DNA of 37,349 nucleotides. Source: a virus. The notes under the pieces were generated by a model. That model ran no database searches and had not been told where the DNA came from. It was given only the letters and a program-made list of their open reading frames with translations. A program made the position numbers and the translations under genes. Of this stretch, positions 1-5,102 are shown piece by piece. The DNA lies in IMG/VR virus record IMGVR_UViG_3300046373_000078, positions 1-37,349 of that record; one strand, given 5' to 3'. Numbering within the stretch: position 1 is the stretch's first letter; every line of letters starts with the position of its first letter.

Positions 1-352
1 CGTCAATTCCTGGCTGGCCGAAGCCTCACCTTGTTCTGCGTTTATCCCCTGCCCTTGCGAGGCGGGTAGGCCCGTCTTAAGGCCGCGCGATCTGTCTCAT
101 GCCTTCCCTGCATCGGTTAGCCCAGACGAGCTGTAGCATCTCGACACGTAAGCACCGATTTTGAGGGACCGGGAACCCGTTGGGAGGTTTTGATATTGCA
201 TAGCAACTGGTTTCATAGTAAAACCGGTTGTCATTTGGCGGCGGAGAAAACTTCCCACGGTCAAAACCGCTACCAACACGCCCCGGCAGGATCGATCTCC
301 TGACCGGGGCATTTCTTTTTGTACTCCCGTTTCCGGCTTATTGCAAATTTTT
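1..352. other. Left-edge non-coding region
   Basis: No convincing gene was found here. One + frame is open from the left edge to a stop near 133 (about 44 codons) and could be the tail of an unseen gene, but it is not recognisable. An imperfect palindrome lies at 205-229: AACTGGTTT and AAACCGGTT, matching at 8 of 9 pairs around a 7-base centre. A + strand terminator follows at 281-320. The early-phage operator cluster starts at 353, so the lysogeny repressor gene may lie just left of the window. That is inference from phage gene order. Confidence 0.5.
281..320 (+). terminator. Rho-independent terminator upstream of the early promoter
   Basis: CCCCGG (281-286) pairs with CCGGGG (304-309), and the stem continues as CAGGA (287-291) with TCCTG (298-302), with one bulged A at 303. 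A T-rich tract (ATTTCTTTTT) follows at 311-320. It would stop rightward transcription entering from the left of the window and so insulate the early promoter at 375-403. Confidence 0.75.
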
Positions 353-370
353 CGTCCTCTTAAGCGGATA
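353..370. promoter_or_regulatory. Degenerate copy of the early operator, site 1
   Basis: This 18-bp sequence matches the operator TATCCTCCATAGCGGATA, found intact at 3822 and 3853, at about 14 of 18 positions. The GCGGATA half is perfect. It sits 29 bp upstream of a better site at 382-399. The pairing mirrors the two sites at 3822 and 3853, so it is likely a second binding site for the same repressor. Confidence 0.5.
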
Positions 371-374
371 CCTG

Positions 375-403
375 TTGCCAGTATCCGCGATGGAGGATAT
401 TCT
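375..403 (+). promoter_or_regulatory. Early promoter 1 with operator in the spacer
   Basis: The -35 box TTGCCA (375-380) and the -10 box TATTCT (398-403) are separated by exactly 17 bp. The predicted start is near 410, just before a strong Shine-Dalgarno (AGGAGGT, 413-419). The spacer holds an 18-bp partial palindrome (382-399), the reverse complement of TATCCTCCATCGCGGATA. This differs by one base from the operator in the second early promoter. A repressor bound there would cover both promoter boxes. The promoter reads into the 424 leader ORF, the 471 gene and the methyltransferase. Confidence 0.75.
382..399. promoter_or_regulatory. Early operator, site 2
   Basis: The half-sites TATCC and GGATA are held 8 bp apart. 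Read on the minus strand the sequence is TATCCTCCATCGCGGATA, 17 of 18 identical to the sites at 3822-3839 and 3853-3870. It lies between the -35 and -10 boxes of early promoter 1, the usual geometry for steric repression. The cognate repressor is not encoded in this window. Confidence 0.7.
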
Positions 404-423
404 GATAGAAACAGGAGGTTGAT

Positions 424-474
424 ATGACGAAAATTGTAGGCTCCGCCATTAATACATCCGGAGATCAGCCATGA
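424..474 (+). CDS. Short leader peptide ORF (16 aa)
   Basis: An ATG at 424 follows a near-perfect Shine-Dalgarno (AGGAGGT, 413-419) and opens a 16-codon frame, MTKIVGSAINTSGDQP. Its TGA (472-474) overlaps the ATG of the next gene (471-473) in an ATGA junction. It is the first ORF after the predicted transcription start. The strong ribosome site and the stop-start overlap suggest that ribosomes load here and pass into the 471 gene by translational coupling. The peptide itself is not recognised and may have no function of its own. Without expression data its reality is moderate. Confidence 0.45.
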   Translation: MTKIVGSAINTSGDQP

Positions 475-695
475 CGCCGAACGAAGAGCGAGCCTTCAAG
501 CAAGGCATGATCGCAGCCGCCTGCATCGTCATGAAGGCTTTCGACAACGATACGATCGCGACCGAGATCCTTGGCAGCGCCGGCTTGAATTCGGTGGAAG
601 ACATCAGGTCATGTGGTGGCGATGACTATGACGTCAACCTGCTGCGTGCGTGCGTCGCCGTTTCCGCCGCAGATGCGAAGGGGTGCACCGAATGA
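471..695 (+). CDS. Hypothetical early phage protein (74 aa)
   Basis: This is a small acidic protein starting MTPNEERAFKQG. No family is recognised. Residues 1-35 look helical (GMIAAACIVMKAFDNDTIA), followed by a second helix-like stretch near the end. The start at 471 overlaps the stop of the leader ORF, and its own stop (693-695) overlaps the methyltransferase ATG at 692. It therefore sits in a translationally coupled cassette under early promoter 1. Its position beside a DNA methyltransferase is common for small phage accessory proteins, but nothing in the sequence points to a specific role. Confidence 0.75.
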   Translation: MTPNEERAFKQGMIAAACIVMKAFDNDTIATEILGSAGLNSVEDIRSCGGDDYDVNLLRACVAVSAADAKGCTE

Positions 696-1534
696 CGGTT
701 CAAATCCTCAACGGCGACTGCCGCCAGGTGCTTCGTTCGCTGCCTGACCGCAGCGTGCATTGCGCGGTGTCGTCGCCGCCATACTTCGGGCTTCGCGACT
801 ATGGCGTTGATGGCCAGATCGGCCTTGAGCTTTCGCACGAGGACTATATTGCCCAGATCGTCGCAGTTTTTCGCGAGGTTCGTCGCGTGCTTCGAGATGA
901 CGGAACACTGTGGCTGAACATCGGTGACACCGCGAACAACCGACGCCGCATTCGCACGACCAGCCACCAGCCATCGCTAAACGGCTTCAAAGAGCCGACG
1001 TGGGCCGAGGCCACGAAACTTGGCCTAACCCGTCTTTCCGTTACCAACGGGGATCTCAAAGAGAAGGATATGTTTGGAATCCCGTGGCTGGTGGCGCTGG
1101 CGCTTCGGGCGGACGGCTGGTATCTCAGGCAGGAATTCATCTGGCGCAAGAACTTCGGCAAGCCAGAGCCGTCCGCTGACCGGCTTCCGGCACGGCACGA
1201 GCAATTGTTCTTGCTCACCAAATCCAAGACCTACCACTTCGATAAAGATGCCGCGCCGGCTTATGCAAAAGGCTCTGTCTGGGATGTACCCCCGAAGGGG
1301 CGTTCAGATCATGGCGCTTCTTTTGCCGAGGCGCTTGTCGAGGCTTGTGTGCTGATCGGGTGCCCCAAGGGCGCCACGGTGCTGGACCCATTCGGTGGAT
1401 CTGGCACAACCGGCGCAGTGGCAGGTCGTCTCGGTCGCAATGCGATTCTCATCGAACTCAACCCGGATTTTGCCGCGACCGCGAAGGAGCGGATCACCGG
1501 CGCTGGTCCACTGTTTGCAGGGAGCGCGGCATGA
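692..1534 (+). CDS. DNA methyltransferase, beta class (N6-adenine or N4-cytosine)
   Basis: It transfers a methyl group from S-adenosylmethionine to the amino group of a DNA base. The catalytic motif SPPY is at residues 28-31, followed by FGLRDYG. The AdoMet-binding motif DPFGGSGTTG is near residues 232-241 of 280. Catalytic motif first and AdoMet motif last is the beta-class order. SPPY fits both N4-cytosine and N6-adenine enzymes, so the target base and site cannot be read. I chose ATG 692 because it overlaps the preceding stop; a longer frame from 650 would add 14 arginine-rich residues with no ribosome site. No restriction enzyme is adjacent, so it is probably an orphan enzyme for anti-restriction or regulation. 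The C-terminus looks complete; the insertion sequence begins 16 bp downstream. Confidence 0.9.
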   Translation: MTVQILNGDCRQVLRSLPDRSVHCAVSSPPYFGLRDYGVDGQIGLELSHEDYIAQIVAVFREVRRVLRDDGTLWLNIGDTANNRRRIRTTSHQPSLNGFKEPTWAEATKLGLTRLSVTNGDLKEKDMFGIPWLVALALRADGWYLRQEFIWRKNFGKPEPSADRLPARHEQLFLLTKSKTYHFDKDAAPAYAKGSVWDVPPKGRSDHGASFAEALVEACVLIGCPKGATVLDPFGGSGTTGAVAGRLGRNAILIELNPDFAATAKERITGAGPLFAGSAA

Positions 1535-1541
1535 TCACCAC

Positions 1542-1549
1542 CAAATCAA
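1542..1549. repeat. Left target-site duplication of the ISL3 element
   Basis: CAAATCAA is repeated exactly at 3794-3801, at the other edge of the element. Eight bases is the duplication length characteristic of the ISL3 family. A ninth base (C) also matches at both ends, probably by chance. Confidence 0.8.
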
Positions 1550-1575
1550 GGGGTTCCCTCAAATCACAGGGATAA
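1550..1575 (+). repeat. Left inverted repeat of the ISL3 element (IRL)
   Basis: It begins GGGGTTCCCTC and ends AGGGATAA (1568-1575). It matches the reverse complement of 3768-3793 at 19 of 26 positions, with the last eight bases perfect. A third and fourth copy of AGGGATAA lie 46 bp inward of each end. Confidence 0.8.
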
Positions 1576-1579
1576 AGCC

Positions 1580-2920
1580 TTAAAACCTACCCCTGCGCAA
1601 ATCGCGCTCCAAAAGGGATAAGTCAAACCCGAAGCCGATGTCCGTCCAGTCCTGATCGTCCTCATGAGAGAACGCAGCGAGGTCGGCGAGCGGGACGAGC
1701 GTTCCATACCTCAGGATAGCTTTGTGTCGGAAACGATCGAACGTCAGCCCCTTCGCCATCTGGTTGATCACGTTGATGCGGCCATTCAGGTTCTCCACCA
1801 TCCCGTTCGTGTAACGGGCCAGGAAGTAGTTGAAGATTTCATGCCTCCAGTTCTTCATGAACCGTCTCACCGTCGAGAAGAAGCGTCGAACATCCTTCGG
1901 CGTGTACTCCGCCCAGTCGTCGTAGTACCGCATCGCCTCGTCGCGATCGGTGATGTCGTACATCATGTAGAACCGCTCCTTGGCCGTGTAGGCGTTGTAG
2001 AGGAACGGGTGCTCATCGAGTATCTCGGCCAGCACGTCTTGGCGCTTCTCAGCCAGGTTGTCCCAACGGGCAAGAAACAGCCTGTGACGGTTCTTCAGGG
2101 ACTTCCCTTCGCCACGGTCCAGCTTGCTCTGGTAGAACTTGCGAGCATCAGCAAAGGCATCGTTCGCGTATCGGACGACGTGGAACTTGTCGACGACGTT
2201 CAGCGCCTTCGGGAAGAAGGTTTGAGCGATAGTTCGGTATCCCGCCCACATGTCTTGGACGAACACCTCGACATTCATCTTGTACGCCGCGCGGTCGATC
2301 ATGGCCGAGATGGTCTTGAAGTCTCGGCTGGGGAGAAGATCGAGTATCTGGCCCGTTTCAATGTTCGCGCAGATGAAGCGGTCCCCGCCAAGAATGCGGT
2401 TCTCGTCCACGCCGAACACCTTCGGAAGGTCCATCTGGTAGTTGGCGAAGCGCTCCTTTGCATACTCGTCGAAGATGCGGACAATATAGCTGTCATCAAC
2501 GCCGAACAGCGTTGCAGCATCGGAGAAGGGGCGCTTGATGGAAGCCATCTGAACTTCCTTCTTGAACCGCTTGGTGACGAACCAGTCTTCATCGAGATCG
2601 GGCACGTCTTCCCGAACCTTGGAGCCGCACGAAAGGCACTCCCAAACCTGCCTGTGAACGAGCAACTTCGTGGGCATCGGCTCGAATCGCCTGTCTCGAT
2701 ATTTGACCTTGGCGAAGCCGTCACGACGGTACGTGCCCGCGAGGCAGCAGACTTCATCCGGGAGCTCTGCGCCCGGGTAGCTGGCGACCGGAACTTGGTA
2801 TTCGGGCTTACCGCGGTGCTCAACCACCTCTCCAAGCCCAATCGGCCGCAACCGCTGAAGCTTCAACCAGTTAGGGTGAAACTCAAACTCATTCGCCTTG
2901 CGTCTTCTTGGTCTTCTCAC
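1580..2920 (-). CDS. ISL3-family DDE transposase
   Basis: This is the cut-and-paste transposase of the surrounding element (446 aa, a normal length). Residues 58-98 carry a zinc-ribbon-like region, with a clear CLSCG at 95-99. Residues 120-150 look like a helix-turn-helix (ASIKRPFSDAATLFGVDDSY). The catalytic triad can be read as D172 in GVDEN, D223 in VQDMW and E376 in NGMVENLNG. The AGGGATAA repeat at 1614-1621 lies inside its last codons, so the gene end doubles as a transposase-binding site. Its start overlaps the end of the upstream RHH-like gene by 32 bp, so the two form one operon. The frame is uninterrupted and the enzyme is probably active. Confidence 0.93.
   Translation of the reverse strand: MRRPRRRKANEFEFHPNWLKLQRLRPIGLGEVVEHRGKPEYQVPVASYPGAELPDEVCCLAGTYRRDGFAKVKYRDRRFEPMPTKLLVHRQVWECLSCGSKVREDVPDLDEDWFVTKRFKKEVQMASIKRPFSDAATLFGVDDSYIVRIFDEYAKERFANYQMDLPKVFGVDENRILGGDRFICANIETGQILDLLPSRDFKTISAMIDRAAYKMNVEVFVQDMWAGYRTIAQTFFPKALNVVDKFHVVRYANDAFADARKFYQSKLDRGEGKSLKNRHRLFLARWDNLAEKRQDVLAEILDEHPFLYNAYTAKERFYMMYDITDRDEAMRYYDDWAEYTPKDVRRFFSTVRRFMKNWRHEIFNYFLARYTNGMVENLNGRINVINQMAKGLTFDRFRHKAILRYGTLVPLADLAAFSHEDDQDWTDIGFGFDLSLLERDLRRGRF
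1614..1621 (+). repeat. Left subterminal repeat AGGGATAA
   Basis: It is identical in sequence and orientation to the core of the left inverted repeat (1568-1575) and lies 46 bp inward of it. The right end has the same arrangement with the same 46-bp spacing (3722-3729 and 3768-3775). It is a likely second transposase-binding site. Confidence 0.6.
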
Positions 2921-3074
2921 GCCGCTTTATCTCCCGATCGACGGCGACGCGCAGAAAGTCTGTCCGGTTCTCGTCCGGTTCCAATACGGCATCGATGCGC
3001 TCGAAAGTCCCGTCAGGGAAGCGAGCGGGCATCTGCTCAAAGTTTGTCTTCTTGCGTCCCACGGACGACTTCAT
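2889..3074 (-). CDS. Small ribbon-helix-helix-like protein in the ISL3 operon
   Basis: This is a basic protein of about 61 aa from ATG 3074. A TTG at 3098, preceded by an AAGGTG-like ribosome site, would add 8 residues and is an alternative start. The stretch MPARFPDGTFERIDAVL followed by NRTDFLRVAVDREIKRRE has the beta-strand, helix, helix pattern of CopG/Arc-type DNA-binding proteins. The lysine/arginine-rich tail overlaps the transposase start. Upstream of the gene are several ATATCAGAT-type repeats (3079-3142), suitable as its own operators. It may regulate transposase expression or assist transposition. The family call is by pattern only. Confidence 0.65.
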   Translation of the reverse strand: MKSSVGRKKTNFEQMPARFPDGTFERIDAVLEPDENRTDFLRVAVDREIKRREKTKKTQGE

Positions 3075-3078
3075 ATGA

Positions 3079-3172
3079 GATATCAGATTTAGAGTCAAAG
3101 GGCACCTTTTTAGATATCAGATATTGACTCGTATCAGATATCTACTATCTTGCCAATTAGATATCTAATTGG
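3079..3172. promoter_or_regulatory. Repeat-rich operator region between divergent genes of the ISL3 element
   Basis: Copies of ATATCAGAT occur at 3080-3088 and 3114-3122, with a one-base variant (GTATCAGATATC) at 3131-3142. The last copy merges into AGATATCT motifs. A perfect 20-bp palindrome, CCAATTAGATATCTAATTGG, occupies 3153-3172 and overlaps the GGAGG ribosome site of the gene at 3183. The region separates the minus-strand RHH-like/transposase operon from the plus-strand passenger genes. Small RHH proteins often bind such tandem short repeats, so autoregulation of both divergent transcripts is plausible. Confidence 0.6.
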
Positions 3173-3182
3173 AGGCAAGGAA

Positions 3183-3437
3183 ATGGAATTACAATTTGAC
3201 CTGGACACCAAAACTGACCCGGCAGAGTCGATCTACCGAAAGGCTGCAGAGCTCTTGGGGTGGCGATGGGAGCCAGCATATGACGGTTTCATCAATGAAA
3301 ATCACCGAAACCGCCCCGGTACGCGTCCGATCGATTGGGACTCTTATAATGTAGCGGAATGCGCCGAGGACGCCTGCTTCATGGACGGTGTCGAGAATTT
3401 GACGCAGGCGTTCGAGGTGATTGATGCGCAGCGATAG
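3183..3437 (+). CDS. Hypothetical passenger protein of the ISL3 element (84 aa)
   Basis: An acidic protein starting MELQFDLDTKTDPAESIYRK. No family is recognised. It is rich in W, Y, D and E and has no membrane segment. ATG 3183 is chosen because GGAGG at 3171-3175 lies 7 bases upstream; an upstream ATG at 3150 lies inside the repeat region without a ribosome site. The ribosome site is buried in the 20-bp palindrome 3153-3172, which suggests control by a bound repressor or by RNA hairpin formation. It lies inside the inverted repeats of the insertion sequence, so it probably travels with it. Its end overlaps the next gene. Confidence 0.65.
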   Translation: MELQFDLDTKTDPAESIYRKAAELLGWRWEPAYDGFINENHRNRPGTRPIDWDSYNVAECAEDACFMDGVENLTQAFEVIDAQR

Positions 3438-3648
3438 CCAGTGCAAGCACACCCGTCGGACAGGGGCTATAACCATGCATCGCTGTGAGCGACCAGCCAC
3501 CAAAGACGGTTACTGCACGAGGCACCATCCAAGCTATCTCTCACCCAAAGAGGTAGAGGCTTATGAGCGTTGGGAACGAGAAGAGCGACCGTACTACGAC
3601 AACCTTCGAAAACGGCTCAAAGCTAAAGCCGAAGAAGGTACCAAATAG
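3424..3648 (+). CDS. Small Cys/His-rich passenger protein (74 aa)
   Basis: It starts at ATG 3424, overlapping the end of the 3183 gene by 14 bp. The N-terminal half contains CKH, then MHRCERPATKDGYCTRHHPS, a C-x(10)-C-x(2)-HH arrangement that could bind zinc. The C-terminal half is a charged helix (SPKEVEAYERWEREERPYYDNLRKRLKAKAEE). Similar short Cys/His proteins are common in phages and mobile elements. No function can be assigned. Like the preceding gene it lies between the element's inverted repeats, which makes it a passenger gene rather than part of the original phage operon. Confidence 0.6.
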   Translation: MRSDSQCKHTRRTGAITMHRCERPATKDGYCTRHHPSYLSPKEVEAYERWEREERPYYDNLRKRLKAKAEEGTK

Positions 3649-3651
3649 CCC

Positions 3652-3702
3652 GTCAGGCCGATCCGCTCCGAGTATTGAGTTCACTACACGGATCGGCCTG
3701 AC
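3652..3702. repeat. Perfect 14-bp inverted repeat with 23-base loop
   Basis: GTCAGGCCGATCCG (3652-3665) and CGGATCGGCCTGAC (3689-3702) are exact inverted copies. It begins 3 bp after the stop of the 3424 gene, inside the ISL3 element. There is no T-run on the right, so it is not a textbook terminator, though it could end the passenger transcript or protect the RNA 3' end. A protein-binding role near the right end of the element is also possible. Confidence 0.6.
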
Positions 3703-3721
3703 TACCCACAGAGCAAGGAGC

Positions 3722-3729
3722 TTATCCCT
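3722..3729 (-). repeat. Right subterminal repeat (AGGGATAA on the minus strand)
   Basis: TTATCCCT here is the inward copy of the core repeat in the right inverted repeat (3768-3775), 46 bp away. The following bases also resemble the terminal copy: TTGAATTTAAGG here against TCGAATATGAGG there. It mirrors 1614-1621 exactly in distance from the element tip (64 bp). Confidence 0.6.
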
Positions 3730-3767
3730 TGAATTTAAGGTCACAGGATACTCGACATGATCAACCC

Positions 3768-3793
3768 TTATCCCTCGAATATGAGGCTATCCC
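3768..3793 (-). repeat. Right inverted repeat of the ISL3 element (IRR)
   Basis: Read on the minus strand it begins GGGATAGCCTCA and ends AGGGATAA, matching the left end at 19 of 26 positions. It is followed directly by the second CAAATCAA copy. Confidence 0.8.
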
Positions 3794-3801
3794 CAAATCA
3801 A
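3794..3801. repeat. Right target-site duplication of the ISL3 element
   Basis: The second copy of CAAATCAA, identical to 1542-1549. Removing 1550-3801 would restore an uninterrupted sequence from the methyltransferase stop to the operator at 3822. Confidence 0.8.
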
Positions 3802-3821
3802 ATGGAGCCGTTTCAGATTAA

Positions 3822-3839
3822 TATCCTCCATAGCGGATA
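3822..3839. promoter_or_regulatory. Early operator, site 3
   Basis: TATCCTCCATAGCGGATA is identical to site 4 at 3853-3870. The two are 31 bp apart centre to centre, about three helical turns, so dimers on both could contact each other. This site lies just upstream of the -35 box of early promoter 2. Confidence 0.75.
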
Positions 3840-3845
3840 AACTTG

Positions 3846-3874
3846 TTGACAGTATCCTCCATAGCGGATACTCT
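3846..3874 (+). promoter_or_regulatory. Early promoter 2 with operator in the spacer
   Basis: A consensus -35 box TTGACA (3846-3851), a 17-bp spacer and TACTCT (3869-3874). The spacer and first bases of the -10 box contain the full 18-bp operator (3853-3870). The architecture is the same as promoter 1 at 375-403 down to the base. It should drive the long early operon from 3939 through the integrase. The predicted start is near 3881. Before the insertion sequence arrived, the methyltransferase gene ended only about 60 bp upstream of this promoter. Confidence 0.8.
3853..3870. promoter_or_regulatory. Early operator, site 4
   Basis: An exact repeat of site 3, placed between the -35 and -10 boxes of early promoter 2. 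Bound repressor would exclude RNA polymerase. The half-sites TATCC and GGATA are typical of a homodimeric helix-turn-helix repressor, which is not encoded in this window. Confidence 0.75.
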
Positions 3875-3938
3875 ACTTTCATCGAAGCAACCACCGCACG
3901 CCGATCTGGTTGCCCACCACCGAAGAGGAAACGCCCCG

Positions 3939-4235
3939 ATGACCTACTCCGTCGAACAGGCCCGCAAGATCTACGCGATGGGAGCATTCCCCGCCATGGA
4001 AGCCGGCTTTGACCCGTGGAAGGCGCTGGAGATCATCCAGAACGCCGCTCAGGCTGAACGCGATGAAAAGGCGGCAGCACGGAAGCCGAGCCTGCACGTC
4101 GGCATGGTCGTCAACGACGGTCGCCTCGGGACCATCATCTCCATCGAAGGCAATCGCGTGACCCTTCAGGGCTATCTCGCAAAGCGGTCGGCGCACATCG
4201 CGGACCTTACCGACTGGTCCTACAGGGCCGCCTGA
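3939..4235 (+). CDS. Hypothetical early protein (98 aa)
   Basis: First gene of the operon under early promoter 2. It starts MTYSVEQARKIYAMGAFPAM after a GAAGAGGAAA ribosome site. Residues 1-45 look helical. Residues 55-90 (HVGMVVNDGRLGTIISIEGNRVTLQGYLAKR) have alternating hydrophobic beta-strand spacing like a small KOW/SH3-type barrel, which suggests nucleic-acid or protein binding. No exact family is recognised. As the first gene after an operator-controlled promoter it could be an early host-takeover or regulatory protein, but this rests on position only. Confidence 0.8.
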   Translation: MTYSVEQARKIYAMGAFPAMEAGFDPWKALEIIQNAAQAERDEKAAARKPSLHVGMVVNDGRLGTIISIEGNRVTLQGYLAKRSAHIADLTDWSYRAA

Positions 4236-4273
4236 TTTCACCACCCTAACCGGGAAAGACGAGGAGCAAGGGA

Positions 4274-4789
4274 ATGGGATGCGATATCCATGCATATGTC
4301 GAATACACGAAGAGCGGTGATTACTGGTGGTCTCTGACTGACAACGCTGGTCACAGGAATTACCGGATGTTCGCTATCATGGCCGGCGTCCGAGACTATG
4401 GCGGTGAAAAGCTGTTCGACGCCAAGGGGCTTCCTGACGGTCGGATGAGCTTTGCGGCGGAAGGTGCCCATTGGCTCCTCGTGGCCCCTGACGCTACCCC
4501 TGAATGGGCCGGTAGCGATGGCTGGGTTTCAAAGGCCAGCGCAGAGCGTTGGATCGCGGAGGGATCGTCTGAGGGCGAGACCGTGGACGGCATCCTCAAG
4601 CGCGTCACCAACCCTGACCACCACTCGCATAGCTGGCTGACGACTGACGAGCTTTCGAAGTGCGTCGATCAGTACCGCACGCTGTCCGATGGACAGGCGC
4701 CGACCGAATGGGTCGCAATCCTTGCCGCCATGAAAGCCATTGAGGGCAACGGCGAGATCGCCCGCGTCGTCTTCTGGTTCGACAACTGA
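4274..4789 (+). CDS. Conserved phage protein with MGCDIH start (171 aa)
   Basis: The N-terminus MGCDIHAYVEY is a recognisable hallmark of a widespread phage/prophage protein of unknown function. Cys3, Asp4 and His6 are characteristic and may bind metal. The protein is rich in Trp (WWSL, WLL, GWVSKASAERWIAEG) and soluble, with no signal peptide. The start is supported by CAAGGGA just upstream. It lies 38 bp after the 3939 gene. A hairpin (4801-4821) follows 11 bp after the stop. What it does in infection is not known to me. Confidence 0.85.
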   Translation: MGCDIHAYVEYTKSGDYWWSLTDNAGHRNYRMFAIMAGVRDYGGEKLFDAKGLPDGRMSFAAEGAHWLLVAPDATPEWAGSDGWVSKASAERWIAEGSSEGETVDGILKRVTNPDHHSHSWLTTDELSKCVDQYRTLSDGQAPTEWVAILAAMKAIEGNGEIARVVFWFDN

Positions 4790-4800
4790 TGGTTTTCGGC

Positions 4801-4821
4801 ATCGCCTCACCCCCGAGGCGA
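4801..4821. repeat. Perfect 8-bp hairpin between early genes
   Basis: ATCGCCTC (4801-4808), a 5-base loop, and GAGGCGAT (4814-4821). It lies between the MGCDIH gene and the 4854 gene. No T-run follows, so it is probably not a strong terminator. It may be an RNA processing or stability element that sets the level of downstream genes. Confidence 0.5.
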
Positions 4822-4853
4822 TATCCAAGACTGATCACCAAGAGGAAACGGCA

Positions 4854-5102
4854 ATGCCTCAGGAAATCGACCGCATCAAAGTCGCCATCGAACGCATCCG
4901 CAACGGCGCGATGCTTCGCCCCGCCAGCCAGCGCGCCGGCTACGTCTATGAAAACATCCTCCGCCAGCAGGAGCAGGTCCGCCGCTTTGTAGCATCGCGG
5001 CGTCCGCCAATCGGGTGGTCGCTTGACCAGTCCGAAGAGATCATTCGCGGCCTTGTCGAGCTTGAAGCCGAGTTCCGCGCAGCCGGGAGGGTAGCAGCAT
5101 GA
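4854..5102 (+). CDS. Hypothetical helical early protein (82 aa)
   Basis: Starts MPQEIDRIKVAIERIRNGAM after CAAGAGGAAAC. It is almost entirely helix-forming and basic, with hydrophobic heptad-like spacing (IERIRNG, YVYENILRQQEQVRRFV, IIRGLVELEAEFRAAG), so it may form a coiled coil or helical bundle. No family is recognised. The stop at 5100-5102 overlaps the start of the next gene (ATGA), so it is translationally coupled. It belongs to the block of small early accessory proteins. Confidence 0.75.
   Translation: MPQEIDRIKVAIERIRNGAMLRPASQRAGYVYENILRQQEQVRRFVASRRPPIGWSLDQSEEIIRGLVELEAEFRAAGRVAA

Larger units (their letters stand above)
1550..3793. mobile_element. Complete ISL3-family insertion with passenger genes (2,244 bp)
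   Basis: The ends are imperfect 26-bp inverted repeats, 1550-1575 and 3768-3793, matching at 19 of 26 positions. They are flanked by the 8-bp direct repeat CAAATCAA. The core AGGGATAA lies 18 bp from each tip, and a second copy in the same orientation lies 64 bp from each tip (1614-1621 and 3722-3729). This mirror symmetry fixes the boundaries. Inside are an RHH-like gene and the transposase (minus strand), then two small + strand genes and a long hairpin. The element sits between the methyltransferase stop and the second early promoter and splits what was one early region. The intact duplication suggests a recent insertion. Confidence 0.85.

Noticed and set aside
228-422. 64-codon + frame across the left control region
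   Set aside because: It passes through a terminator, the promoter and the operators, so it cannot be a normal gene.
1531-1549. Tiny 12-codon ORF restored if the insertion sequence is removed
   Set aside because: ATG 1531 overlaps the methyltransferase stop and would read MITTKSNGAVSD in the empty site, but the length is too short to support as a gene.
1664-3127. 487-codon open frame on the + strand
   Set aside because: It is antisense to the transposase and RHH-like genes, whose protein motifs are clear. Long antisense frames are common in GC-rich DNA.
3150-3437. Longer start for the first passenger gene at 3150
   Set aside because: The start lies inside the repeat region without a ribosome site; ATG 3183 has GGAGG at the right distance.
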